A stretch of DNA of 64,000 bases, taken from assembly GCA_934466455.1 (NCBI GenBank), contig CAKSLF010000001.1:62001-126000 (forward strand). Reading direction: 5' to 3'. Below the pieces are notes generated by a model. The model worked only from the letters and a program-made list of their open reading frames with translations. It was not told the DNA's origin and did not search any database. The DNA comes from an uncultured Oscillospiraceae bacterium. Lineage in GTDB: Bacteria; Bacillota; Clostridia; Oscillospirales; Ruminococcaceae. Of this stretch, positions 53,386-62,020 are shown piece after piece. Made by a program: the position numbers and the translations under genes. Position 1 is the first letter of the stretch. Every line of letters starts with the position of its first letter.

Positions 53386-55139
53386 TAAAACTTATCAAAA
53401 GGCTTTCAAAATGCGTAAGGGAAAATAAGCTCCCCTCCGTGCTTTCGGCTGTTTTTGTTGGGGCGGAAGTTGTTATGGAGGTTATTATTCCTCTTGAGAT
53501 GTCAAATATGATTGACTTTGGAATAAATGCCGGGGATATGGCTTATGTAACAAAAAGCGGAGTAAAGCTTATAATTTTTGCGCTTCTTGCCATATTGTTC
53601 GGCAACCTTGCGGGACGCTGCTGCGCAATAGCCTCAAGCGGCTTTGCAAGAAACGTGCGCCACGACATGTATTACAATATTCAGAATTTTTCTTTTTCAA
53701 ACATCGACAAATTCTCAAGCTCCAGTCTTGTAACAAGAATGACCACCGATGTTTCCAATGTGCAGAACGCCTATCAGATGCTTATAAGAATGGCTTTCCG
53801 CTCGCCGATGATGATGATTTTTTCAACGGTGTTTGCGTTTAGGCTGTATCCGAGGCTTGCGGTTATATTTGTTGCCTGTCTGCCGATTCTTATGGGTGGG
53901 CTGTACTTTATAATGACAAGGACCCACCCGATTTTTAAGCGTGTTTTCAGAACCTATGATAAGCTTAACCAAAAGGTGCAGGAAAACCTTAGAGGAATTC
54001 GTGTTGTAAAAGCATTTATCCGGGAAGAACACGAAATAGATAAATTTGAAGCAACATCCGAAAGCATACGCTCCGACTTTACCCGTGCGGAAAAGAATCT
54101 TGCATGGAACGCACCGCTTATGCAAACCTGCTCCTATACCTGCATGATAATCGTTTCATGGCTTGGTGCAAAGGCGATTGTCGCCTGCGGCGGCGACCCG
54201 GCAATCGGGCTTTCGACCGGTAATCTTATGAGCCTTATCACATATGCGATGCAGATTTTGATGAGCGTTATGATGCTTTCCATGGTATTTGTTATGGCAA
54301 CAATCGCAAGGGAGGGCGCAGAGCGTATCTGCGAGGTGCTTGATGAAAAGAGCGACCTTATGAATTGCGAAGACCCGATAGAAACCGTTCCCGACGGAAG
54401 CATCAGCTTTGACCATGTAAATTTTGCATATTCCAAAACGGCGGATAAGCTTTGCCTTAACGATATTTGCGTGGATATAAAATCGGGCGAAACCGTCGGC
54501 ATAATCGGCGGAACCGGTTCGTCAAAATCCACCTTTGTGCAGATGATTCCCCGTCTTTACGATGTGACGGGAGGAAGCGTAAGAGTTGGAGGAATAGATG
54601 TACGAAAATATGATATAGAAGCCCTCCGTGACGCAGTTGCGGTGGTCCTTCAAAAAAATGTGCTCTTCTCCGGAACGGTTAAGGAAAACCTCCGCTGGGG
54701 AAATGAAAATGCCACCGATGAGGAGCTTGTTGAAGCCTGTAAGCTTGCTCAGGCGGACGACTTTATACAAAAAATGCCTAAAGGTTACGATACTTATATC
54801 GAACAGGGCGGTACCAATGTTTCCGGCGGACAAAAGCAGCGTATTTGTATTGCAAGAGCGTTGCTTAAAAAGCCAAAGGTGCTTATACTTGACGATTCCA
54901 CAAGTGCCGTGGATACAAAGACGGACGCACTTATAAGAGAGGCTTTTAGGGAATATATTCCCGATACGACAAAAATCATTATTGCCCAGCGCATTGCTTC
55001 CGTACAGGATGCGGACAGGATAATTGTTCTTGATGACGGCAAAATTGCGGCAATGGGCACTCACGAGGAGCTTATCGCCAACAGCGATATTTACCGTGAG
55101 GTCTATGAATCCCAGAAGGGAGGTATGTCCGATGACTGA
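53382..55139 (+). CDS. ABC exporter half-transporter, subunit with degenerate ATP site
   Basis: A 585-residue exporter subunit: a six-helix transmembrane domain (about 1-310) and an ATPase domain (about 335-585). Walker A is GGTGSSKST (about 376) and the signature VSGGQKQ is good. The Walker B end reads ILDD (Asp505 where Glu is usual) and the switch His is replaced by Gln536 (IIIAQRIA). Both changes mark the degenerate-site subunit of heterodimeric exporters such as LmrC/BmrC. It overlaps the MarR gene by 4 bases and its partner gene by 8 bases. Confidence 0.93.
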   Translation: MIKLIKRLSKCVRENKLPSVLSAVFVGAEVVMEVIIPLEMSNMIDFGINAGDMAYVTKSGVKLIIFALLAILFGNLAGRCCAIASSGFARNVRHDMYYNIQNFSFSNIDKFSSSSLVTRMTTDVSNVQNAYQMLIRMAFRSPMMMIFSTVFAFRLYPRLAVIFVACLPILMGGLYFIMTRTHPIFKRVFRTYDKLNQKVQENLRGIRVVKAFIREEHEIDKFEATSESIRSDFTRAEKNLAWNAPLMQTCSYTCMIIVSWLGAKAIVACGGDPAIGLSTGNLMSLITYAMQILMSVMMLSMVFVMATIAREGAERICEVLDEKSDLMNCEDPIETVPDGSISFDHVNFAYSKTADKLCLNDICVDIKSGETVGIIGGTGSSKSTFVQMIPRLYDVTGGSVRVGGIDVRKYDIEALRDAVAVVLQKNVLFSGTVKENLRWGNENATDEELVEACKLAQADDFIQKMPKGYDTYIEQGGTNVSGGQKQRICIARALLKKPKVLILDDSTSAVDTKTDALIREAFREYIPDTTKIIIAQRIASVQDADRIIVLDDGKIAAMGTHEELIANSDIYREVYESQKGGMSDD

Positions 55140-57093
55140 TAACGAAAAAATGCAGGCACAGCCCGGCGCAAGACCGGCAAAACGCCCGACGACGGGCGGA
55201 AAGGGCGCACCGCTTAAAAGTATTGATACGGCTACGGTAAAAAGGCTTTTTACCTATTTTAAGGGCTATCGCCTAAAGCTTGCCTTTGTTCTGTTTTGTA
55301 TTGTTATGAGCACCGTTGCAAGCGTTTCCTCATCACTGTTTCTAAAATCTCTTATAGATGATTATATAACCCCTCTTATAGGTCAGGCGGTGCCGAACTT
55401 TACCCCGCTTATATGGGCACTTTGCGGAATGGTTTGTATATACCTGATAGGTATTCTTTCGTCGCTTTTTTATAACAGGGTTATGGCGGAGGTTACTCAG
55501 GGCGTGCTTAAAAATGTGCGTGACGAAATGTTTGAGCATATGCAGACTTTGCCGGTAAAATATTTTGATACCCACACCCACGGCGATGTTATGAGCTATT
55601 ATACAAACGACGCAGACTCTCTGCGCATGATGCTTTCCCAAAGTCTGCCACAGGTTGTGCAGTCCATTTTAAGCATAATATTCGTTTCGCTTTCTATGCT
55701 TTATCAGAGCATATGGCTTACGGCAATCGTTGTTGTATTCAGCTTTTTTATGCTGAAGCTTGTTGGTATGGTTGCGGGAAGGTCAAGCGGCTACTTTATG
55801 AAGGCGCAGCGTTCCATCGCCGGAATGAACGGTTATATCGAAGAAATGATAAACGGTCAAAAGGTAGTAAAGGTTTTTAACCACGAAGAAAAGGCAAAGG
55901 AAGCCTTTGATATACGCAACGAAGAGCTTTTCTACAATGTGGCAAACGCAAATAAATACGCAAACACCCTTATGCCTCTTATGAATGGGCTTGGCTATGT
56001 GCTGTATGTAATAATCGCCATTGTTGGCGGAACTCTTGCCATAAACGGAGCGACAAACATAGGACTTTCCGGCGTTAATGTGCTCACTCTCGGCGTAATC
56101 GCATCATTCCTCCAGCTTTCCAGAAGCTTTTGCCAGCCGATAGGGCAGGTTTCACAGCAGATAAATTCCGTTATTATGGCGGTTGCCGGCGCAAAGAGAA
56201 TTTTTGAGCTTATCGACGAGCCTTCCGAAGAGGATACGGGAAAAATCACCCTTGTAAACTGCACGGAGAAAAGCGGTGCTCTTGAAGAAACAGAGGAATT
56301 TACCGAGGAATGGGCTTGGAAAATTCCAAAGGAGGACGGAAGCTTTGAATATCGAAAGCTTCGGGGCGAGGTTCATCTTGAGCATGTTGATTTTTCCTAC
56401 GAAAAAGGAAAGCAGGTGCTCCACGATGTTACCTTCTATGCGGAGCCCGGTCAAAAGGTTGCGCTTGTCGGCGCAACCGGCGCAGGTAAAACCACGATTA
56501 CAAACCTTATCAACCATTTTTATGATATAGACAGCGGCGTAATTACCTATGACGGAATTGATATAAAGGATATTTGCAAGGACGATTTGCGCCGGTCCAT
56601 GGGTGTTGTTCTCCAAGATGTAAACCTCTTTACGGGCACGGTTATGGAAAATCTGCGCTACGGAAGGCTTGACGCAACCGACGAGGAATGTATAGCCGCT
56701 GCGGAGCTTGTTAATGCGGACGGCTTTATCCGTATGCTGCCGCAAGGATACAATACGGTGCTCTCCGGCGACGGAAGCGGGCTTTCTCAGGGGCAGCGGC
56801 AGCTCATCTCCATTGCAAGAGCAGCAGTTGCAGACCCGCCGGTAATGATACTGGACGAGGCAACCTCCTCCATAGATACCCGTACGGAGAGCATTGTTCA
56901 GCACGGTATGGATGCGCTTATGCACGGAAGAACGGTTTTTGTAATTGCCCACCGCCTTTCTACGGTTCGCAACTCCGATGTGATAATGGTGCTTGAAAAC
57001 GGCAGAATAATCGAACGGGGCAACCACGAAAAGCTGATTGAGGAAAAGGGTAAATATTATCAGCTCTACACCGGTGCATTTGAGCTTGAGTAA
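55132..57093 (+). CDS. ABC exporter half-transporter, subunit with canonical ATP site
   Basis: About 653 residues. A Pro/Lys-rich cytosolic N-terminus (about 1-35) precedes a six-helix membrane domain, a family-typical insertion (EEWAWKIP) before the ATPase, and an ATPase domain with Walker A GATGAGKTT, signature LSQGQRQ, Walker B ILDEA (Glu576) and switch His607 (IAHRLST). It carries the catalytic Glu and His that the other subunit lacks, so the pair forms one active and one degenerate ATP site. ATG 55132 is 8 bases after AGGGAGG and overlaps the upstream gene. The likely role is multidrug or lipid export. Confidence 0.93.
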   Translation: MTDNEKMQAQPGARPAKRPTTGGKGAPLKSIDTATVKRLFTYFKGYRLKLAFVLFCIVMSTVASVSSSLFLKSLIDDYITPLIGQAVPNFTPLIWALCGMVCIYLIGILSSLFYNRVMAEVTQGVLKNVRDEMFEHMQTLPVKYFDTHTHGDVMSYYTNDADSLRMMLSQSLPQVVQSILSIIFVSLSMLYQSIWLTAIVVVFSFFMLKLVGMVAGRSSGYFMKAQRSIAGMNGYIEEMINGQKVVKVFNHEEKAKEAFDIRNEELFYNVANANKYANTLMPLMNGLGYVLYVIIAIVGGTLAINGATNIGLSGVNVLTLGVIASFLQLSRSFCQPIGQVSQQINSVIMAVAGAKRIFELIDEPSEEDTGKITLVNCTEKSGALEETEEFTEEWAWKIPKEDGSFEYRKLRGEVHLEHVDFSYEKGKQVLHDVTFYAEPGQKVALVGATGAGKTTITNLINHFYDIDSGVITYDGIDIKDICKDDLRRSMGVVLQDVNLFTGTVMENLRYGRLDATDEECIAAAELVNADGFIRMLPQGYNTVLSGDGSGLSQGQRQLISIARAAVADPPVMILDEATSSIDTRTESIVQHGMDALMHGRTVFVIAHRLSTVRNSDVIMVLENGRIIERGNHEKLIEEKGKYYQLYTGAFELE

Positions 57094-57110
57094 GCAAAAT
57101 AACAGAAGAA

Positions 57111-57142
57111 AAGCGTGTTTCCTTTCGGGAACACGCTTTTTT
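57111..57142 (+). terminator. Rho-independent terminator of the MarR-ABC operon
   Basis: Stem AAGCGTGTTTCC/GGGAACACGCTT (one wobble pair) around TTTC, followed by six T, 18 bases after the stop codon. Confidence 0.85.
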
Positions 57143-57156
57143 AATGGGGAAAAGGG

Positions 57157-57303
57157 ATGGAAAAAATGCAACGCAAATCTCGACTCTTCGCAATAGTATT
57201 TGTGGCGGCAGCGGTTTGCCTTTCCCATTTAATCCGCTACTGGCGGTGCTTGAAAGCCCATAATAGGGAGGAAAGGGTTCTCCGGCACCGTGCGCTGAAT
57301 TAA
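57157..57303 (+). CDS. Possible small single-helix membrane peptide
   Basis: A 48-codon frame starting at ATG 57157 (or ATG 57166, with AAAGGG 9 bases upstream). It has a hydrophobic stretch of about 15 residues (FAIVFVAAAVCLSHLI) followed by a strongly basic tail. It lies just after the operon terminator with no promoter I can point to. It may be real or a chance frame, hence the low confidence. Confidence 0.2.
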   Translation: MEKMQRKSRLFAIVFVAAAVCLSHLIRYWRCLKAHNREERVLRHRALN

Positions 57304-57349
57304 CTGAGAACAAATCCTTGCCTTGCAAAGGGTATGCAAGCATACCTCT

Positions 57350-57736
57350 TCATTCTGCCTCAAAATAGGCGTACTTGATTTCTTCCTCTTCTGTCTGGTC
57401 GTCGTGGACGATAATCTGTGTAAATTCCACATAGATTACATCGCCGGATTCGGCGGCAACCTCCGGCGTGGGCTTATAGATTTTTGCGCCTTCATTAAAA
57501 AAATTGCTGTCGCCGTTGCGGTTAAAAATGCTTTTCGGCACATGGCGTTTAACCACACCGATTTCTTCGCCCACGGCGGTTTCCCACACGGTGCAGCCGC
57601 CGCCGTAATAATATTTTCCGTCAAAGCGGACGTAGCTTTTTACATTTTCGCAGTTCTGAATAATAAAGCCGCAGAGGCAAACCGCCGCTATGATAATCAG
57701 CAGCACATACACGAAAGAAAATTTTTTTGTTTCCAT
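57350..57736 (-). CDS. Small membrane-anchored protein of unknown function
   Basis: 128 residues. One membrane helix lies at about 7-28 (FVYVLLIIIAAVCLCGFII), then a likely extracellular domain with KYYYGGGCTVWET, VGVVKRHVPKSIF-like segments and a very acidic end (DQTEEEEIKY). I do not recognise the family. ATG 57736 is preceded by CGGAGAA. It stands alone on the minus strand. Confidence 0.65.
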   Translation of the reverse strand: METKKFSFVYVLLIIIAAVCLCGFIIQNCENVKSYVRFDGKYYYGGGCTVWETAVGEEIGVVKRHVPKSIFNRNGDSNFFNEGAKIYKPTPEVAAESGDVIYVEFTQIIVHDDQTEEEEIKYAYFEAE

Positions 57737-58075
57737 AATAAATTCTCCGTTAAAGCTTGATGAAGCAAAAGTATTCAGCAAAAAATCTCTCTTAAATTCA
57801 TAGTATAGTGATAAAGCGGTTTTGTCAAGCAAATATTGCCGTTTATGCGGAATTGGAATAAACAAAAGAAACGATTTTACATAAAAATGCAAATTTTCTT
57901 GTATATGATCAAAAAAATCGCCAATCTACATATTTTGTGTAAAAATCACATATAAATTTTCGTTAAAATTGTTTATAAATAAGTGCTTTTTGAGTTGTAA
58001 AACACTGCGAAAAGTGGTATAATGGCACATCATAGTATTGGCACTTATTTTAAGAAAGGCGGGTTCTTCTTTTTT
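57737..58075. other. Intergenic stretch between divergent genes
   Basis: About 340 AT-rich bases between the minus-strand membrane protein and the MFS gene. The only feature I can support is the MFS promoter at 57995-58023. No RNA gene or repeat was seen. Confidence 0.5.
57995..58023 (+). promoter_or_regulatory. Promoter of the MFS transporter gene
   Basis: TTGTAA (57995-58000) and TATAAT (58018-58023) are 17 bases apart. The -10 box overlaps an in-frame ATG at 58022, which rules that codon out as the start. Confidence 0.6.
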
Positions 58076-59344
58076 ATGAAAAAAAAGATCGCGTCAAGCG
58101 GCTCAACTGTTCTTTTTGTGGCTGCCTGCTGGATGGCATACAGCTTTTCATATATAGGACGGCTTAATTTTTCTGCGTCCATGGCGGATATGACCTCCTC
58201 AGGGATTTTGCTTAAATCCCAGGCGGGAGCGGTTACAACAGGCTTTTTTATCTGTTACGGCTGCGGACAGTTTCTAAGCGGAATGCTCGGCGACCGCATC
58301 AACCCGCGGTATTTGGTCTTTGCGGGTCTTACCTGTTCGTCGCTGCTGAATTTCGGCATTTCGCTTGGTCCGCCCCTTTGGGTAATGATAATTCTCTGGA
58401 GCCTTAACGGACTTTCCCAGTCCCTGCTCTGGGCACCGATATGCAAGATTGTTTCCGACAGAGTAAGCACAGCCCGCCGGCAAAAAGCCTGTACCGCTCT
58501 TGCAACCACAATGGCGGGCGGTACGCTTATGGCGTACATACTCTCCGCATTTTTAATAGATGCCTTCGGTTGGCGGGCGGCGTTCTTCAGCGGCTGCGGC
58601 GCAACCCTGCTTGCGGCAATAGTTTGGATAATCGTTACCACAAAAATAGAGCACACCGCCGATAAAAACGGCATAGAAGAGGATATTGTCATTCATCAGG
58701 AGGAGGACGGGGAGAAAGTTCCTCATGAGGAAATTCCAACTAACCTTTGGCAGCTGCTCTGTGTTTCCGGACTTACAATTCTCGCCCTTGTGGGCGGAGT
58801 TCAGGGCGTGCTAAAGGACTGTATGTCAACTTGGGTGCCGACCTTTATTACGGATATGTTCGATCTCGGCTCCGTAATATCCATTTTAACGGGTACGCTT
58901 CTTCCGATTTTCGGCTTCTTCGGACCGATTTTTACAAATAAAATAATGATGAAAACCCGTGACGAGCTTTCGTCCCTGTTTATTCTGTTTGTAATTTCCG
59001 CAGGCTGCCTTGCCATGCTGGCACTGTTCGGCAGATTCTCCATCGTGATTTCCATAATCGCACTTGCGGTGACCTACGCCTGTTCCCTCGGTCAGAACAT
59101 GATACTCGTCGGCACTTTGCCCATGTACTTCAGTAAGGCGGGCAAGGTTTCCACCATAACGGGAACAATGGACGCAGTATGCTATCTTACAACCGCCGTA
59201 GTAAGCTCCATAACGGGCGTTTTGGTGGACAACACCGGCTGGACACTGGTTATGACCGGATGGCTCGTGCTCACGGTTCTTGCCGCTATCGGTACGCTTT
59301 TTGCAAAGCGTCGTTGGAACAAATTCCGCCGCAACCTTTTCTGA
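58076..59344 (+). CDS. MFS transporter, organophosphate-antiporter-like
   Basis: About 422 residues with 12 predicted helices. The first reads VLFVAACWMAYSFSYIGRLN, and GMLGDRINPRYLVFAG is the loop 2-3 signature of the major facilitator superfamily. The overall pattern resembles the GlpT/UhpC sugar-phosphate group. A hydrophilic central loop of about 40 residues (EEDIVIHQEEDGEK) separates the halves. The substrate is unknown. I place the start at ATG 58076 because the promoter at 57995-58023 excludes the upstream ATG. No operon partners are seen. Confidence 0.85.
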   Translation: MKKKIASSGSTVLFVAACWMAYSFSYIGRLNFSASMADMTSSGILLKSQAGAVTTGFFICYGCGQFLSGMLGDRINPRYLVFAGLTCSSLLNFGISLGPPLWVMIILWSLNGLSQSLLWAPICKIVSDRVSTARRQKACTALATTMAGGTLMAYILSAFLIDAFGWRAAFFSGCGATLLAAIVWIIVTTKIEHTADKNGIEEDIVIHQEEDGEKVPHEEIPTNLWQLLCVSGLTILALVGGVQGVLKDCMSTWVPTFITDMFDLGSVISILTGTLLPIFGFFGPIFTNKIMMKTRDELSSLFILFVISAGCLAMLALFGRFSIVISIIALAVTYACSLGQNMILVGTLPMYFSKAGKVSTITGTMDAVCYLTTAVVSSITGVLVDNTGWTLVMTGWLVLTVLAAIGTLFAKRRWNKFRRNLF

Positions 59345-59373
59345 TAAAAAAGGCGAAATTTTTAAGATTTTTC

Positions 59374-59402
59374 TTGACAGAAGCCACACTTTGTGGTATT
59401 AT
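59374..59402 (+). promoter_or_regulatory. Promoter of the tRNA-Arg gene
   Basis: TTGACA (59374-59379) and TATTAT (59397-59402) are 17 bases apart, ending 28 bases before the mature tRNA 5' end. Confidence 0.7.
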
Positions 59403-59430
59403 ACATTTTGCGGCGAAAAGTTGCCGCCAT

Positions 59431-59507
59431 GCGTTGTTAGCTCAGCTGGATAGAGTGACTGACTACGAATCAGTAGGCCGAGGGTTCGAGTCCCCCACAG
59501 CGCACCA
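59431..59507 (+). tRNA. tRNA-Arg (anticodon ACG)
   Basis: 77 nt including an encoded CCA. The acceptor stem GCGTTGT/ACAGCGC, D-stem GCTC/GAGT, anticodon stem ACTGA/TCAGT with loop CTACGAA (anticodon ACG), and T-arm GAGGG-TTCGAGT-CCCCC (one mismatch) all fold. ACG is read as ICG after deamination and decodes CGU/CGC/CGA. It has its own promoter and terminator. No integrase or attachment-site duplication is seen next to it. Confidence 0.95.
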
Positions 59508-59512
59508 GATAA

Positions 59513-59550
59513 AAAAAGAACCAAAGCAAACCGCTTTGGTTCTTTTTTTA
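59513..59550 (+). terminator. Rho-independent terminator after tRNA-Arg
   Basis: Stem AAAAAGAACCAAAGC paired with GCTTTGGTTCTTTTT around a short A/C loop, with the T-run continuing to 59549. It begins six bases after the CCA end. Confidence 0.9.
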
Positions 59551-59630
59551 TTCGTCTTTTACACCGATATGGCGAATTTGCAAAAAAAGTGCTATACTGT
59601 TTTTGCATAAAAGGAAACGGAGCGCATGCT

Positions 59631-60527
59631 ATGAAATACGGTATTGATACACAGTTCAAAAAATATGCGTATAAGCTCCCTTTTTCACGGCTTATACTTT
59701 GCCTAAGCCGCATTTTTTTGGAGCGGGCGGTTCGGTACACAAAAACACAGGGAGCAGCCGCAAGCTTAAAAAAGGAAAACGGGCTTTTTGAATACACATT
59801 TTCGCCGAAGGGCAGCGGCGAAACAACACCATGCGTGCTGTTTTTTCACGGCGGAGGTTTTGGCTATCCGGCTGCGCCCCACCATAAACGCCTTGCGTCA
59901 ACGCTTGCCGATATGACCGGATTTAGGGTAATAATGCCGGAATACCGCCTTTTGCCGAAATATAAATATCCTGCGGCAAGAAGCGATGCCCTTTCCGCAT
60001 ACAAAAGAATGTGTGAACGATTTCCAAAGGCGGAGGGCTTTGCTGTTATGGGCGACAGCGCAGGCGGAGCACTTGCCGCATACGCTTCCTGCGACGCAAT
60101 AAAAGAGGGGCTTCCGCCGCCAAGGCTGCAAATGCTGCTTTATCCCGTTGCGGAAGAAAACGCCGTAAATGCGTCTATGAAAAAATTTACCGATACGCCT
60201 CTTTGGAACGCAAGGAACAATGCGGCAATGTGGAAAATGTACCTTGATAAAACCGGCGACGAAGAGGCTTCTCCGACAAAAATGCACTTACCCAAAAACC
60301 CGCCGCCGCTTTATATCGAGCTTGCGGAGTTTGACTGCCTGCATGATGAGGGGCTTGATTATGCAAAGCGAATAGAAAAAACAGGAGCAAAAACGGAGAT
60401 TTTTGAAGTAAGGGGCGCACCCCATGGGTTTGATATAGCCGAAGAGGGGTCTATTACCCGGGAATGTATAAAAAGGCGTGCAGCCGCACTTAAAAAGGCA
60501 TTTTCGGATACGCTGCGCCGAAAATAA
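59631..60527 (+). CDS. Alpha/beta hydrolase of the hormone-sensitive-lipase group
   Basis: 298 residues. The oxyanion motif HGGGFG lies at about 73-78. The catalytic triad is visible: Ser143 in GDSAGG, Asp235 in FDCLHDEG and His265 in APHGFD. This is the acetyl-esterase/lipase (GDXG) group acting on short-chain esters. No signal peptide is seen, so it is cytosolic. ATG 59631 has ACGGAG 8 bases upstream. It is followed by a GNAT and a permease gene in the same direction. Confidence 0.92.
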   Translation: MKYGIDTQFKKYAYKLPFSRLILCLSRIFLERAVRYTKTQGAAASLKKENGLFEYTFSPKGSGETTPCVLFFHGGGFGYPAAPHHKRLASTLADMTGFRVIMPEYRLLPKYKYPAARSDALSAYKRMCERFPKAEGFAVMGDSAGGALAAYASCDAIKEGLPPPRLQMLLYPVAEENAVNASMKKFTDTPLWNARNNAAMWKMYLDKTGDEEASPTKMHLPKNPPPLYIELAEFDCLHDEGLDYAKRIEKTGAKTEIFEVRGAPHGFDIAEEGSITRECIKRRAAALKKAFSDTLRRK

Positions 60528-60549
60528 ACCGAATTTTACAAAAAGCTTT

Positions 60550-61008
60550 ATGATTACAATTAAAAAATATAACGATACATATTGGGATGATATTTGCGCC
60601 GCACACGACGGCGCAAGAAAAATCGAGCTTGAAAACGCAGGGCTGGAGGCAGCATTTTTGCCCTTGAGTAAAGCGGCGAAAAGCGAGGGACTTTTTGATT
60701 ACGAGCACCTTGATGTTGCGGTCGAAGGCGCAAAAGCAATCGGCTTTTGCGCATATTCCCGGGAGGAACTTGCATGGCTTTATGTTTTACCGGAAAAAAT
60801 GCGCTGCGGAATAGGAAGAAGGCTTGTTGAGCACGCACTCTCGGAAGAACCGGGTATTTATTATATCGAGGTTCTTTTCGGCAACGAGCCGGCAAAAAAA
60901 TTATACGAATCCTTCGGCTTTTCGGTCGCAGAGGTTCTTGAGGGAAAAATGCCCGGGAACGAAAGCTTTGGCGTTAAGGTTCTTGCAATGAGAAAAAAAG
61001 TATTATAA
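60550..61008 (+). CDS. GNAT-family N-acetyltransferase
   Basis: 152 residues. The acetyl-CoA site is YVLPEKMRCGIGRRLVEHAL, followed by NEPAKKLYESFGF, both diagnostic for GNAT enzymes. The substrate is unknown. The start at ATG 60550 fits the family N-terminus (MITIKKYNDTYWDDI) although the RBS is weak. Longer frames run back into the hydrolase gene. The EamA permease gene follows after 18 bases. Confidence 0.87.
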   Translation: MITIKKYNDTYWDDICAAHDGARKIELENAGLEAAFLPLSKAAKSEGLFDYEHLDVAVEGAKAIGFCAYSREELAWLYVLPEKMRCGIGRRLVEHALSEEPGIYYIEVLFGNEPAKKLYESFGFSVAEVLEGKMPGNESFGVKVLAMRKKVL

Positions 61009-61026
61009 AAAGAGGTTGCAGCCAAG

Positions 61027-61923
61027 ATGGATAAAAAAAGAACGGCGCAGGGAATAACCTTTGCGATTTTGGCGGCTGCGCTTTATGCTGTAAGCGCACC
61101 GTTCTCGAAGCTGCTGCTTGCCCATATCCCGGCAACGCTTATGGCGGGGTTTTTGTATATCGGTGCGGGAATAGGAATGGCGGCGGTGGCTTTTATTAGA
61201 AAGATAGGCGGTGCAAAAAAAGAGGAAAGCCGCTTTTCCTCCGGGGAAATCCCTTTTGTAATCGGTATGATAGTCCTTGATATTGCCGCACCGGTGTGCC
61301 TTATGATAGGGCTTGAGCACACTACTGCGGCAAACGCCTCGCTTCTTAATAATTTTGAGATAGTTGCAACCGCACTTATAGCACTTTTTGTGTTCAAAGA
61401 GAGCATAAGTCCCCGGCTTTGGGCGGGAATTGCCTTTGTAACTGCGTCCTGTGCGCTGCTTTCTTTTGAGGATATATCGAGCATAAGATTTTCCGAAGGG
61501 TCGCTGCTTGTGCTTTTGGCAGCCGTCTGTTGGGGATTGGAAAATAACTGCACCCGCCGGATTTCCGGAAAGGACCCGCTGAAAATAGTGCTTTTGAAGG
61601 GGATCTTCTCCGGCACAGGTTCGCTGATAATAGGATTTTGCATAGGCGAAAGAGCGGAGCAGCCGCAATATATCCCGGCGGTGCTCATACTTGGGTTTGT
61701 TGCATACGGCTTGAGCATATTTTTTTATGTTTATGCTCAAAGGCTGCTTGGGGCGGCAAGAACAAGCGCATATTATGCCGTTGCGCCGTTTATTGCCGCA
61801 GCACTTTCTCTTGCTGTATTGGGGGAAAAGCCTGCGCCGACATATTTTGCCGCAATTATTCTTATGGCTGCGGGAGCGTTTTTTGCTTCCGGCGACAAAC
61901 CGTTGCTTAAAAAGAGGGCCTGA
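61027..61923 (+). CDS. EamA-family (DMT superfamily) permease
   Basis: 298 residues with ten predicted helices in two EamA repeats: FAILAAALYAVSAPFSKLLL opens the first and LLVLLAAVCWGLENNCTRRI the second. The family exports or imports metabolites; no substrate is indicated by sequence. AGAGG lies 12 bases before ATG 61027. The TGA stop is itself part of the first of three TGAGCAC motifs. Confidence 0.9.
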   Translation: MDKKRTAQGITFAILAAALYAVSAPFSKLLLAHIPATLMAGFLYIGAGIGMAAVAFIRKIGGAKKEESRFSSGEIPFVIGMIVLDIAAPVCLMIGLEHTTAANASLLNNFEIVATALIALFVFKESISPRLWAGIAFVTASCALLSFEDISSIRFSEGSLLVLLAAVCWGLENNCTRRISGKDPLKIVLLKGIFSGTGSLIIGFCIGERAEQPQYIPAVLILGFVAYGLSIFFYVYAQRLLGAARTSAYYAVAPFIAAALSLAVLGEKPAPTYFAAIILMAAGAFFASGDKPLLKKRA

Positions 61924-61959
61924 GCACGAAAAAAGAGCTTTGAGCACGCCGTTGAGCAC
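61921..61959 (+). repeat. Three direct copies of the TGAGCAC motif
   Basis: TGAGCAC at 61921-61927 (overlapping the permease stop), TTGAGCAC at 61940-61947 and TTGAGCAC at 61952-61959, all in the same orientation, just before a terminator hairpin. The same octamer forms inverted repeats elsewhere in the window. Confidence 0.75.
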
Positions 61960-61960
61960 G

Positions 61961-62004
61961 CAGAAAAAGCGGCTTTCCTTTTTCGGAAAAGCCGCTTTTT
62001 CTGC
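61961..62004. terminator. Bidirectional terminator
   Basis: A long stem of about 18 bp, CAGAAAAAGCGGCTTT with CC at its end, pairs with its complement ending TTTTTCTG. A/T tracts on both sides serve the convergent permease and CofE-like genes. Confidence 0.85.
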
Positions 62005-62020
62005 AAAACAACCGCAGTTG

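Noticed and set aside
56152..57228. A 358-codon minus-strand frame opposite the second ABC subunit
   Set aside because: Antisense to the conserved ATPase domain; no start signal or family match.
59431..59507. tRNA gene as integration site of a mobile element
   Set aside because: No integrase, excisionase or repeated 3' tRNA end was found nearby.
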